64,000 bases of DNA. It comes from Polyodon spathula (Eukaryota > Chordata > Actinopteri > Acipenseriformes > Polyodontidae). Made by a program: the position numbers and the translations under genes. This document shows positions 44,215-54,908 of the stretch, piece by piece; the stretch's first letter is position 1, and the number at the start of each line of letters is the position of its first letter. The stretch is from positions 48,010,848 through 48,074,847 of the forward strand of contig NC_054535.1 in assembly GCF_017654505.1 (NCBI RefSeq). Reading direction: 5' to 3'. The notes under the pieces are model-generated. The model ran no database searches, had not been told where the DNA came from, and was given only the letters and a program-made list of their open reading frames with translations.

Positions 44215-44675
44215 ACTGTACCCGTAGATGTCCCATCGCTCAGGGGAGGCTCAGTTGTGGTTTTCTTCAGACAGGATCCCAAGAGATTTGACACAGGGTA
44301 AAACAATGGCATTGTGCCAACCAAGTCAAATCTCTCAAAAAGGGCAAAACATGGCCTGCGTTGAGAAACGTTAATTAGTAGATTCCATGTGCTCGATGTA
44401 GTTTTTCAGACAAATAGAAGGAGGAAAACAATTAAAACAGAGTGCATTCAACTAGCTATGTAATGTAACTGTTTCATAAATAAACATGTATATGACCTGC
44501 ATCAAGTATTTGTACAATGCTGTACAAATGTAAAACCAGAAATGTTTCCCGTTCTCGTTCTCGATTTTTTTTCGTGCTTTTAAAAATATTATTTTAGTTT
44601 TTTTTTAATATTATTTCTGCTTTCTTTTTTAAATATGATTTGTGTTTTGAACTTCTCAGTCATTGTAGAGTCACC
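44215..44675 (-). repeat. Long inverted repeat, right arm
   Basis: Reverse complement of 40575-41180 at roughly 75-85% by eye. It lacks the AT tract and carries a different A/T-rich central block near 44580-44640. Includes the palindrome tttgtacagcattgtacaaa, also present in the left arm. Confidence 0.85.
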
Positions 44676-44884
44676 ATATATTTCTTTAGACTAATGAAAA
44701 TGTATGGTGCACCATAGATTTTCAACATATAAAATAAATATATGGATTACAGACTAAAATATATTTAAAATATATCCCATATATTTCTATATATGAAAAA
44801 GGATCATACTTTTCTACTATATATTAAAAATATGTTTTTTCCATAAGGGCTGACTAATCACAACAGTTGACCCATAACATTTAA

Positions 44885-45013
44885 ACTTTGAACATTGCTA
44901 CAGTGTTTTATTAATATGGCTAGAAGTTCAATCGCAATGATAAACAAAAAGGGGGGAATAGGGCAACCTTGCCTGATACCTCGCTTAATGTTAAAGCGTG
45001 GTGATATCCCATG
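44885..45013 (-). pseudogene. L1-type reverse transcriptase fragment
   Basis: On the minus strand codons give KRGIRQGCPIPPFLFIIAIE then LLAI, the conserved 'GxRQGCPxSPxLF' RT block of L1-like LINEs. The frame is short, and it is cut at 45014 by hAT-terminus-like sequence. Confidence 0.75.
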
Positions 45014-45235
45014 TAGGGATGCACCAAATCCAGGATTCGGCCCGAATACCTACTTTTTGAGCAGGGTTCTGATTCGGCCGAATACTTAGGAATACTTAAC
45101 AACTCGCGAGGTGGTTCAGAGACGGCATAAAATATGATGGTTCTGTGGCGGAATAGCCATTCAAACAGACCTATAAGCCGCTTCATTGGCGGTACTGAAC
45201 CATCATAACTCTTCTGTGTGAAAGCACCTTAAGAG
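45014..45235. mobile_element. hAT end fragment(s)
   Basis: TAGGGATGCACCAAATCC followed by GGATTCGGCCCGAATAC and a second ATTCGGCCGAATAC is typical of hAT subterminal sequence. 45108-45225 holds a separate inverted pair (ggttcagagacggcataaaa against gaaccatcat-side text). Boundaries are uncertain. Confidence 0.5.
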
Positions 45236-45534
45236 TATTATTTGCAATGCATACGTGGAGATATTTCAATTTGAATTGCAAAAGCATTTCAAAAAGCAAC
45301 TATGGAGGTGCTAGTGTTAAGACCCCTTACAGTTAGTGAAATACAGATCACTTTTACAGATACAGATAAAGTTTTTAAAGAGAACATTTAAACAATATGA
45401 AAAGAGAAAAATCTTCAAGTAACAGTAATCGCACAAGATCCATCTGACAATAATCTGGCAATGTTTTCTGATCATATCATCTCTTCTGCCTAGACAATGT
45501 ACGATGTATCATCAGGTTTGGAGGATAGTTGTGT

Positions 45535-47135
45535 GATTTTATTCAGAAGGTAGATCACATCTGCTATGCTATTATCGGTTTCCTTCTCCTTGAGGCCATT
45601 AATCAAACTCTTCTATTTTCAACTGTGACTCGCACATCATTTTAAAATAATTTTCTATTTTTAGGATATTATTTTCAATTTTGTTGAAGGGTGAATTGAA
45701 GAATAAGTTGAAGGGTATAGTTCACTATAAAATTTGTAAATTTCCTTTATCTGGATCAGTGGTTGCTTTACCATTAACAAATAAGTATTTGATTGCATTT
45801 TTCTCATGACATAATATTTTAGGATTTAAATATCATTATATATATATATCTACAAGTGCTATTGAACTGCAAAAACATGAGATAGTATCATTATAATGAT
45901 GGCTAGTGTATTTGGATGGAAAACTGTCTACACACTGGTCTGGGGTAATATCAATATCACCACTGATGATCAAATTGTCAGTTGGATAGATAGTATTAAG
46001 ACCAGAAATTAAAACAGTTAATTGTGATAACAAAGTCTTGTTTTGATTTATGTTATTTTAGCCATAAATGTTAATTAAAATAAAGAAAATTCCCTCAATA
46101 GTCAAAACAGTGGCTAACCAATGCCCTTCTTGATTAGTTCTGTAAGCCATTAATTTACCAGGACCAATTATTAGATAAAATAGCAGAAGGAGAAGAACCA
46201 TAACTAAATAATATTGTTATCACCCCATTGTAGAAGATGACATTCTGCATGCTATAGTAATTATGTATTTGATTAGAAGTTACTTTACTTATATGTTAAA
46301 GTTTTGATGTGAGTTTTTATATTTCGATACAGCTTAAAACACATGTAACTAGCTAAGTAAGACATTTGCAGTCTCTCTTATCTTGGTAGCTGGGCAGAGA
46401 GACAAAGTTAGCAGGTGTCTAATCAGGCTATGTGGAGGAGAGGAGACACAGTGTGAAAACAGAAAACCACAAAGGATTAGTTTGAAACAGTTTCTAATAG
46501 ATTAGCTTAAGCTAGTCTGTAAAATGCTTAAATGTGACAAACTATAGAATGTTATAGATTTAGGCAAGTTCCCCCCTTACAAGGTAGATCACCTTTGCTC
46601 TGGTATTTTTGGTTTCCTTCTCCTTGAGGCCGTTAATCCGAAGACCCCATCTGTGCTTGTATCTTTCTTGTTCCAGATATCTGTCTTTGAGTTCGATGTT
46701 TTCTTTAAGGAGGAGTGAGCCAGATTAGTTACCTTGGTCTTGCAATCTTTGACTTTGGCAGCATTGAATTCGACTGACTTAGCAACACTGGAAATCATAT
46801 CATTGCTTTGTCTTATTTAAATGTTTAAATCCTCTAATTTAGACTCTTGCTTGTCAAATTGTTTTGTTAGATTGTTTATTGCATTGAGTATGGCTGAATT
46901 TGGGATGTCTGAAGAATCTGCTTTACTTGCCGCCACTTTGTGTTTCTTTTGTCAGAGTAACCATTGAAGAGTTATTTTCCGCATTATCTGCAACAATCTC
47001 TTCACTGGAAATTGAAATTTCCATAGCATAATCATGAACGTTGCTGTTTAAGGAAATCTAAAAAAAAATTAATCAAAACATTGCGACTAGTCTGAGAGAG
47101 CACGTTGACTATGTGCTCACTTTGCCATCTTGCCC
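45535..47135 (-). mobile_element. L1-like LINE debris (ORF1 and endonuclease)
   Basis: Minus strand. 46590-47060 resembles the start of an L1/Tx1-type ORF1 (SNKDT-like N-terminus, then a coiled region with MISSVAKSVEFNAAKVKDCK). 45836-46033 gives NLIISGDIDITPDQCVDSFP then SKYTSHHYNDTISCF, an endonuclease GDFN-type block in which Asn is replaced. The ORF1 segment at 46575-46650 recurs at 45535-45610 (ggtttccttctccttgaggc in both), so two ORF1 pieces lie in the same orientation. Heavily decayed; no intact frame. Confidence 0.6.
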
Positions 47136-47203
47136 TGCCTTCCGATAATTCCCTAGAGAATTCCTATCATGTAATTACAAGTTAATTTGTTATCACATAA
47201 TTA

Positions 47204-47204
<1 letters not shown>

Positions 47205-47289
<85 letters not shown>
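47205..47289. repeat. (AT)n microsatellite
   Basis: About 42 AT units without interruption. Confidence 0.96.
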
Positions 47290-47292
<3 letters not shown>

Positions 47293-48330
47293 ATGTATGA
47301 CAGCAATGCACTTCCGTAGAGTGTTATGAATGTGACCTGAGTGTTCTGAAAGTGACTAGTGGAGTGTTTTGAACGTACACTAAAAACACTCCCCAGTGTT
47401 TTGGGGTTTTTTTGCGTGAGTGTTTTGAGCATACTACCCCTGTATAGCTGAGACAGTTAATTGAAAACGATGCAGAATTCCTTGTTTTTGTTCTTTGTGA
47501 GGGTGAGATACCACAAAGTTTTTAATAAAATTGCTGTAACAGTGCTCTGGATAGATGCATGATTCTTTGGCTGCAAATTACAGGGTATCATTCCATTAAT
47601 GTACCTGTTGTAAAGATTGACTGCCGTGTAGCTTAATCTTTTTTGTTTATTGTAACTTTCTCTGCTATTTTCTCCTATTTGCCATACAGGATATTGAAAT
47701 GTGTTATGTTTTCCTGTTTTTGTGAATCCTAACAGCGAATGAAGAACATTATTTAAAGTCTCTGAAATGTGGTATTTTCTTACAAAGAGTTTCATTGCTA
47801 TATAACCTGAACATAATATGCAATGCATTGATTGTGGCTGTTTTAGATGTGTGCTATAGCGTTTGTATAAACTTCAAAATGATTTAAAAATAATTAGAGT
47901 GAGTAGGCCTACCTTTGCCTATATGTGCTATTAGAGCTATCTGTTGTCGTTGGTTAGTGTAAAACTTGATGTTTTGTGACAGATTTGTCCTTTTGAATGA
48001 GAGAAATGCAATAGCTTATGCAATGGGTTATTGCAATGAAGGATTATATATAAGGAATATATGCATTTACATGCGTTTTCTAATTTTCATAAAATGAAAT
48101 GGATTTAAAATAATGTAGGATAAGAGGGGAGAGGAGAACATAAAGAACTTTATGTGTGTATTTGTTTCTATAGTAGTTTGATGTTTGTATTTATAGTAGG
48201 CCTGGTGTATATTAAATGTTATTGTTGTCTCATTCTTGATAAATTATGGTTATACCTTAAGACTTTGTATCTTACAAATATAAATTTGTAAAACATTAGT
48301 TTATATTGGGTCAGTAGTAGGGTCTAGTTA
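47290..48330. other. No recognised gene
   Basis: AT-rich unique sequence between the microsatellite and the ZBED-type hAT. No domain in its open frames. Confidence 0.4.
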
Positions 48331-48713
48331 CAGCGGTTCCCGAACTGTGGGTTGCAAACCCTAGGTGGGGTCGTGAGAATCTACCTCAGTATCTCTTCTG
48401 CTTGCACACTGCACAGCACACTGCAAGGCGTAGCAGCCTCTCAGGTGTCTTTCAGGCAAGCCTGCAAAGGCTCTACTGATATCCACCAATCACGTAGCTC
48501 TGTTCTGAAATATGCTCCCCCCCCACACACATTAGTATCAAATGCATATCACTGAAAGACACACCATACAACCCTCGGTTTGATTTGCTAATTGTTATAG
48601 TAGAGCGCCATGGATTTTTTTTTTTTTTTTTTTTTTTTTTACAAGACCACCAACTTCAAACAGTAAGTCTATTGATTTCTTGAGTGAAAAACAAAGAAAA
48701 ACCAAAATGTCTA

Positions 48714-49326
48714 TGTCACAAAGATGGCTGTAGTGGGTGACGTCAGACCTGAACCAGGAACCAACACAGAATAAACAGAGAAGTGGAGTTTGGTGAAGCT
48801 GAGCGATTGTTTTCGCTCAGTATTTAATAACTGAACAGACAGAGAACAACAGGTTGTAAAGACAAACAAAACAGGACACAGCACTGGCAGCCAAAACAAA
48901 GAGACAAACAAAAACGAACTACACAGACAAACACGGTGAGCTGCTATTATTTACTTTGGTTATTATAACCTCCATCTCCAATCCCGTTCTCCACTCACCG
49001 AACACACAACCACGAGTCAGTGAAAACATGCTGCTTTTGTGCAGCTGTACCGGGACTCGATTGCTAATCAATCATTCAAATGGAGTCTCGGTACAACTGC
49101 ACATGAATAAAATGAAAAGTGCAATTCCCCATGCTCACATATTACATTTTACTTGCACGTGAAGTGCTGTGCAATCCTCATCCCTAAATACAAATAAACA
49201 TTTTAAACACTCATGCGCATAACCCATAATTACATTCCATGTGCCAATGACTATACACCAACATTAACACACTGCATACAACATAAAACACAAATAAATA
49301 GCCTTGGGGCGGGGCACTTTGCCACA
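48714..49326 (-). mobile_element. Solo LTR, family B copy 1
   Basis: Minus strand from 49326: TGTGGCAAAGTGCCCCGCCC to TTTGTGACA at 48714. A perfect 5-bp duplication, gtcta, flanks it (48709-48713 and 49327-49331). It contains a 25-bp imperfect hairpin (arms 49038-49062 and 49079-49103), a GAACGGGATTGGAGA-type block and a TATTAAA polyadenylation-like signal near 48822. Homologous to 61855-62506. No coding sequence and no second LTR, so it is what recombination between LTRs leaves behind. Confidence 0.88.
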
Positions 49327-49329
49327 GTC

Positions 49330-49650
49330 TACTATGTCACAATGTGTTATCTAGCAAAAGCATGAAGCCAAATAAATTGCAGTGACACGTGGAAACCCTT
49401 CAAGGAATACGTGGGGAAACCAACATAATTTTGTCAGAGCAGGAAAGAGGAACTTTGGCATCAACAAGTGCAAATCAAGAGGGCCTTGTCCATCTCTGAT
49501 AAAACTCAACGGGCATCATTCTTTGAGGTGATCCACTGTATCGGGCAGGCCAAGAAGCCTCACACAATTGGGGAGACTTTAATTTTGCCCGCTGCAATCG
49601 ATATGGTGAGAATAACGTGTGGGGAAACTGAGACAAACAAACTCAGCCAT
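49330..49650 (+). pseudogene. hAT (ZBED-type) transposase, N-terminal part
   Basis: Codons give CVLSSKSMKPNKLQ followed by H-V-E-T, the end of a BED zinc finger. Then KTQRASFFEVIHCIGQAKKP and HTIGETLILPAAIDMVRI, a well-conserved block of ZBED-type hAT transposases. There are stops and at least one frame change. It is interrupted at ~49650 by the L2 LINE. Confidence 0.8.
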
Positions 49651-51529
49651 ACCTCTCTCTCCTCTGTCCAAATTCTCCTCAATCTCTCTGCTGTCGATCA
49701 ATCTACTCCTATCCTCGCTCACTGACCTGGGAATCTCTGGCACTTCTGAGGCCTGGTTCTCCTCCTTCCTTTCCGACCACACCTACCAGGTAACCTGGCA
49801 CTACTCAACCTCCACACCTCACCCTCTGTCAACAGGAGAGTCCAGCAAGGATCAGTCTTAGGTCCTCTCCTGTTCTCTCTCTACACCCGCTCCCTGGGCC
49901 CCCTCATCACATCTTATGGTTTCCTATACCAATTGTATGCTGATGATGCTAAGATCTTCCTCTCCTTTCCCCCCTCTGACCCCACCATCCCCTCCTGTAT
50001 CTCTACCTATCTGTCTGCTATCTTCTCCTGGATGGACTTGCATCACCTCAAACTCAACCTCTCAAAATCTGACCCCCTTTTCTTCCCCTCCTCATCTTCC
50101 CCCTTCTTTGATCTCTATCTCCATTCCTCTAGTATCCACCAAACTCTTTCCCTCCTCCTCAGCCAAGAACCTTGGAGTGACCCTGGACCCTGCATCTCCT
50201 ATTCCCAGCACATCTTCACTCTTGCATGCACCTGCCGATTCTTCCTGAGCAACATATGAAGTATCTGACCATTCCTCACCAACTACACACAACACCTCAT
50301 CCAGGCTCTTGTACTCTACCGCCTAGACTACTGCAACTCCCTCCTGGCCGGCCTCCCTGCGTCCACCACACGTCCGCTCCAGCTCATCCAGAACTCCACT
50401 GCTCATCTGGTGTTCTCTCTGCCTCACTTCTCCCATGCTACTCCACTGCTTCGCTCAGTCCACTGGTTCCTGATCACCGCTCGCATCCAGTTCAAGACTC
50501 TTGTACTCCTACCAATGCCTTGACCTGACTGCACCCAGCTACCTCCAGACCCTCATCTTTACCTACACCCCCACCCGACCACTCTGCTCCGCCTGCAGTA
50601 GAAGACTGACTAAACCTCCGCAATGTTCCCCTTCCTGCAGAGCCCGTTCCTCCTCCACTCTCGCCCCGCAGTGGTGGAAGGACCTTCCTACAGATGTCAG
50701 GACTGCCCAGTCCCTGACCACCTCCCGACGCCTCCTCAAGACAACACCTGTAAAAACAACTGGACAATAATGCCTTTAATACACTTTAACTTGCACTTGT
50801 CTGCTCCCTATTTTACTGTATTTAATCCTGCACTTAACCCAATCTGTAGTATTTTGTATTTCACTTGCACTCGTATCTAACCCTAATGTAACTATCAACA
50901 CTGTTATCTACTCTTGAACAGCCCCGATATCAAATCATACTGTATTTTGTGTTTTCTCTTATTAGGACTGAAGTCATTGTACTTTGTATCTTGCTGTGGC
51001 AGAGCAAAGCTCTGCCCTTTTTAAATTGGCAAGGATGGGGTTAATTTCCCCTACCTGTCTGGGTTTATTATGTTCAGGTGGCTGGGGTTGATTAGTTGAT
51101 TAGGTTAATTAACGATCAATCAGCGCCCAACCACCTGACATAAAAGGAGGCCTCTGCTTCTCATTTGGGAGGAGGGAGCTGAGGAAGCAGGTTGGTGTTT
51201 GTTGGTTTTGGTTTTGATTTGGTAAATTTGAATCCAGTGAAGGCATTGCCCAGCCTGGAAACCTTGTTTTTGTAAGTTTGTTTTTGTATTGGGATTTTTT
51301 TGTGTTTAAATCCCTTTATTTTGCCATTGTGCACTTTTGTTTTGTGTTATTTATAATAAAATGTGTATTTTTTTTTGAACTGCAGACTGTCCCTGGGCCT
51401 CTATCCACTCACCAGCCTGCCACACTTGCTCTTAATTGTACTGTAATTCTTGACGTGCATTTTTTGTATACAACTGTAAGTTGCCCTGGGTAAGGGCGTC
51501 TGCTAAGAAATAAATAATAATAACAACAC
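49650..51529 (+). mobile_element. L2/Maui-type LINE, 5'-truncated
   Basis: Starts within the reverse transcriptase (DHS-like [20 protein letters not shown]). Key blocks: [10 protein letters not shown] where the family has a GVPQGS-type motif, [11 protein letters not shown] text around 49850, and [14 protein letters not shown] (YADD, 49930-49970). Then LYRLDYCNSLLAGLP (50316-50360), a C-terminal RT block, and a 3' region ending ttgtaagttgccctgggtaagg with AAT repeats. Frameshifts are present. A solo LTR is inserted at 50995-51424. Confidence 0.88.
50995..51424 (+). mobile_element. Solo LTR nested in the L2 LINE
   Basis: TGTGGCAG...CTGCCACA, 430 bp, with the perfect duplication cttgc at 50990-50994 and 51425-51429. 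It has an imperfect hairpin (left arm from 51075, right arm to 51137, starting and ending CAGGTGG/CCACCTG) followed by CATAAAAGG at 51139-51147, and AATAAA at 51355-51360. L2 3' sequence resumes after it. Confidence 0.9.
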
Positions 51530-52209
51530 TGTGAATGAATCCTAGTTAACCATCTCCCTCCCGATCTGTGAGGGCGATGTATAACAGGAACAGAGTGCCT
51601 CATACTGGTTGGTTTGGCAATTCATTCCAGCGTCAGTTGGAAGCTAGACATCCAGGAAGGGGGCAGAGTCACAATGCCTGAAGTCATCGCCCTAAAGTGG
51701 TATGCGATGTGTCAGTCATGGATTGGAGGAGACGTGACTGAACTAGTAATCGCAGGGGTCGTGACTAAAGGTATAATTGGGGATGTGATGAAGTAATCTG
51801 TGCCTTTGTTAAGGTAATTGAAAAGAAACGGATTGTGGAAATTGTATTGTGAGTGTTAGTGTTTTGCTTGTTTGTAAAACTAACTGTCTGTGTTTGTCAT
51901 TGCAAGATGGCTAACACTAAGCTGGGAGCTGTCATAAAGGGCCAGCACCAACACGGACTACACTGCACCGCTGTTCCACTATTATTGTATTTCCCCCACA
52001 CCTCACTGTCAGGAGAAGTGACCGTGTCTGTGTTGTGTGTCTTTATAATTCTATTATTAGTTCGTTGTGTAGTGCCAGTATTATTATTTCCGGTCCTCAG
52101 ACCAGGCTTAAACAGTAAAAGACTTGTTTGGATCGAGAACTTTGTTTGTATGTCTTGTTTGAGCACTGCATCACCACTACACCTGTGCACTGCCAATCAC
52201 TCATTCACA
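51530..52209 (+). mobile_element. LTR-like element with 9-bp inverted ends
   Basis: Begins TGTGAATGA and ends TCATTCACA, exact inverted complements; TG...CA ends fit an LTR. It lies between the L2 tail and the resumed hAT transposase. It shares an atctccctcccgatc motif near its 5' end with 54383-54908. No clear target duplication was found. Confidence 0.55.
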
Positions 52210-52864
52210 ATATACAGGGAAAAAACTCCAACATCTTTCAGCTGAGTGATCGAATCTGGAAGAATAATCTATTAAAGTTAAACTATGAATCCTTCCCACA
52301 GCTTTGTAAATTCTTGACTGACAATTAAATTATTCAGCCTCCCACACAAGTCATGACTGAGGATCTCAGTCAACTGAAGACACAGTTTGCGTCCTTTACC
52401 TCCGACTTACATGAGAAAATATGATTGGGTACAAAACCCATTTCAGTGTATGCCTGATACTATGAAATTGCCAGCAGCTGAAATCGAACAGATAATTGAC
52501 ATTTCCTGTGATCGACTCTTGCAAGGAACATATGCCCGACTCTCTCCTAGAGTTCTGGTTCAGTGTCAAGAGTGAATATCCTGCACTCTCAACACGCACC
52601 TTAAAACTGATAGTGCCATTTGCCAGTATGTATTTGTGTGAAGCTGGAGTCTCTGTACTTGTGTGCATCAAGTCTAGGTATCGAACCACCTTGAATGTAA
52701 CATTAGAAATCATATGTGCAGTTTCAACCACACCACTGTATTTTGAGAAGTTATGTCACATTAGACTTGGTGAGTACATTAAATTAGGTATTAATGTGTT
52801 GGTTGCTGTGTCTTTTGGTTGCATTGTTGTTTTGGTTGCTTTCTGGGGTCACATACATTTTTAA
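52210..52864 (+). pseudogene. hAT (ZBED-type) transposase, C-terminal part
   Basis: Resumes with HNIQGKNSNIFQLSDRIW. Then YDWVQNPF (52417-52440) and SCDRLLQGTYARLSP (52500-52546), and the hATC dimerisation domain at 52546-52740: EFWFSVKSEYPALSTRTLKL followed by VPFASMYLCEAGVSVLVCIK and SRYRTTLNV. Several frame changes. The hATC tail is normally needed for dimerisation; here it is a relic. Confidence 0.87.
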
Positions 52865-52919
52865 GTCTCAAAATGGGGTCGTGCAGGAAAAAAAAAGTTT
52901 GGGAACCTCTGGTCTAGTA

Positions 52920-54382
52920 GTTATGGATGTGCTTGCCGCTAGGTCCTAGTGACAATTTATTTGATATTATTTATTTGGTAGGACTAAAAGAATCTTTACC
53001 TGGCCCAATGTTGACAGCCTCTTGTGATTTGGGAAGAATTCTGGGATAGTCTACACCACAGACCACTGTTTACAGACAATAGCTATGTTCATGTACAAAG
53101 TCTGGGCGGCAAAAGACGTGTCTGCTTTTTGTGAGTTAACACAAATTTTGTGGGCCCTCCAATCTCACATCCAAGTCAATCACCACTATACACCCAGGAG
53201 CTAGACAGCTATAGTCTGCCAGCCCTGTAGGTGTGCTTAAGCTGATTTAGTGCCTATTCGTTCTGGACTGCTTTAGTGTGTTTAGAAACAGTATCTGACA
53301 ATATGGGAACTTTAAGTGTATATGATTCAGAATGCTATGGGTTTTATAATAGTTTGGAAAATCAAAACAGTATGCTCAGTGAAAAGTATTAAAACTAAAA
53401 TAGGACCTGTATTAGAAACCTAAGCTGTATTGTTTAAGAAAAAGAACTGAACAAATGTTGAATTAAAACACTGTGTCTAAAAAAATATTTATTTAGAAGG
53501 ATTTCTTTACTTTTATTGATTCTATTTCTTATATATTCATAGCATATTATTAAATTGATTAAACTGGAGATTACATATAGAATGCATACTCAAACAGCAT
53601 AATTAATTTGGTTTTGTTTTAGTGTAGCAAACCTAAAACCATTTTAACATAAATGTCATAGCTTGGTAAACACTACAAAACTGGTGTTTGTTGTCACATT
53701 GCTATTTGTAACTCGAGATAGACTTCCAATTCAAAATGCCATCTCAGCAAAAGTGTGAAGAGAATGATGTTTATGGAGCTGATTGTTGGCACTTACAACA
53801 TAATTATGCAGCATGGCTGGCAAAGCAATCTTTAGACAACATTTTAATGATTGTGTCTTTATACATGCATGCAGAGGATTATAAATCAAGTTGACAAACA
53901 TATTTTCATGATTTTGTGTTCAACAATTAAGTCAATTCAATTTGAAGTCTAGTGCATAATGCTGTAAATGTGGCAAATAAAATGTAGAGCTATAGCTTTA
54001 AAATCCTGTAAGACTTCACTTTGCAGTTATAGTTAATATGAGTAATCAATTAATGTTGCTGTTGTCTGGATTGTCTATGAATTATAATTGCTGACATCCA
54101 TTTGATATGATGCTTTATATCAAAATGTTCACTTCAATTGTTTCTGCACATTTGCAAAACAAATGTAAGGACAAAGCAAAGCTGCTCTCTAGTTAAATAA
54201 ATTCAGAATACATTGTCCACCAGTACTTTACTTCTAGTGTAACTTTTATACAGCTTTTATACAGTTTAAAAACAAAATGTTTGTGCCAAGTGAATAATTT
54301 AAGCTTAATCGAAACACTTTAATCTCTCTTTATACAGAAAAAAGCCATACTGTAAAGGGTACTTTGATGGATGTTGAGAAAG
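52920..54382. other. AT-rich unique sequence
   Basis: No coding, RNA or repeat signature. 53030-53260 is slightly GC-richer. Possible conserved non-coding DNA cannot be tested here. Confidence 0.4.
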
Positions 54383-54908
54383 TGTGATAAAGACAGAACG
54401 AGTCGATGCTGTAAATCTCCCTCCCGATCAGAAAGGGCGTCGTGTAAGGATAGTGGTACGCTGCCTCCTAGATGGACCACCTTGATGGCAGGTGTAAACT
54501 GGAAGGTGACCATATTAGGGGGAGTGCGTAGTACGCTGCCTTGTGCTGATAATGTAATCACCAGCCGGAGTATTGTGCTTTCTTTTGTTACATGCTGTTT
54601 TTTTTTGTGTTGCAGAGGAGAAATACGGAGCCGGCGGCTGCAGCCACAGAGCCAGCCCGCATCCCCAGAGCACTACCCTCACCACACGACACAAGCACCA
54701 CCCTACAGATTAAAGAGCACACTTTCGTGCACGGGACTGTTGGAGTGGAGATTATTCTGCATTGTTATTGTTTTGTTTTGGTCTGCAAACCAGCCGTGTT
54801 CCCCCGGATACCATTGCTGGTAGAGGGGCGGTTCTTTTGGTTTTGTTTATTAAAAACACAGATGGTTTTGGGAAAATAACTGTTTCGACAATCGCTTTAT
54901 TCACCACA
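54383..54908 (+). mobile_element. Possible solo LTR
   Basis: Starts TGTGATAAAGACAG and may end TTCACCACA, with the shared motif aatctccctcccgatcag near 54414-54431 and TATTAAA near 54849. A pyrimidine tract ending ttgtgttgcag (54597-54617) precedes a GC-rich block. Limits and identity uncertain. Confidence 0.4.

Larger units (their letters stand above)
48331..52911 (+). mobile_element. ZBED/Charlie-type hAT transposon with nested insertions
   Basis: The left end CAGCGGTTCCCGAACTGTGG matches the inverted right end CAGAGGTTCCCAAACTTTTT. Flanking sequence is gtctagtta on the left (48322-48330) and gtctagta on the right (52912-52919): an 8-bp hAT duplication with a one-base indel. The interior carries transposase pieces at 49330-49650 and 52210-52864. 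Between them lie an L2 LINE (49650-51529) and an LTR-like element (51530-52209). A further solo LTR sits at 48714-49326, and one inside the L2. Confidence 0.85.

Noticed and set aside
54371..54879. Host exon with a splice acceptor (pyrimidine tract then ttgcag at ~54617)
   Set aside because: The flanking text looks like an LTR, the frame lacks any domain, and no partner exon was found.
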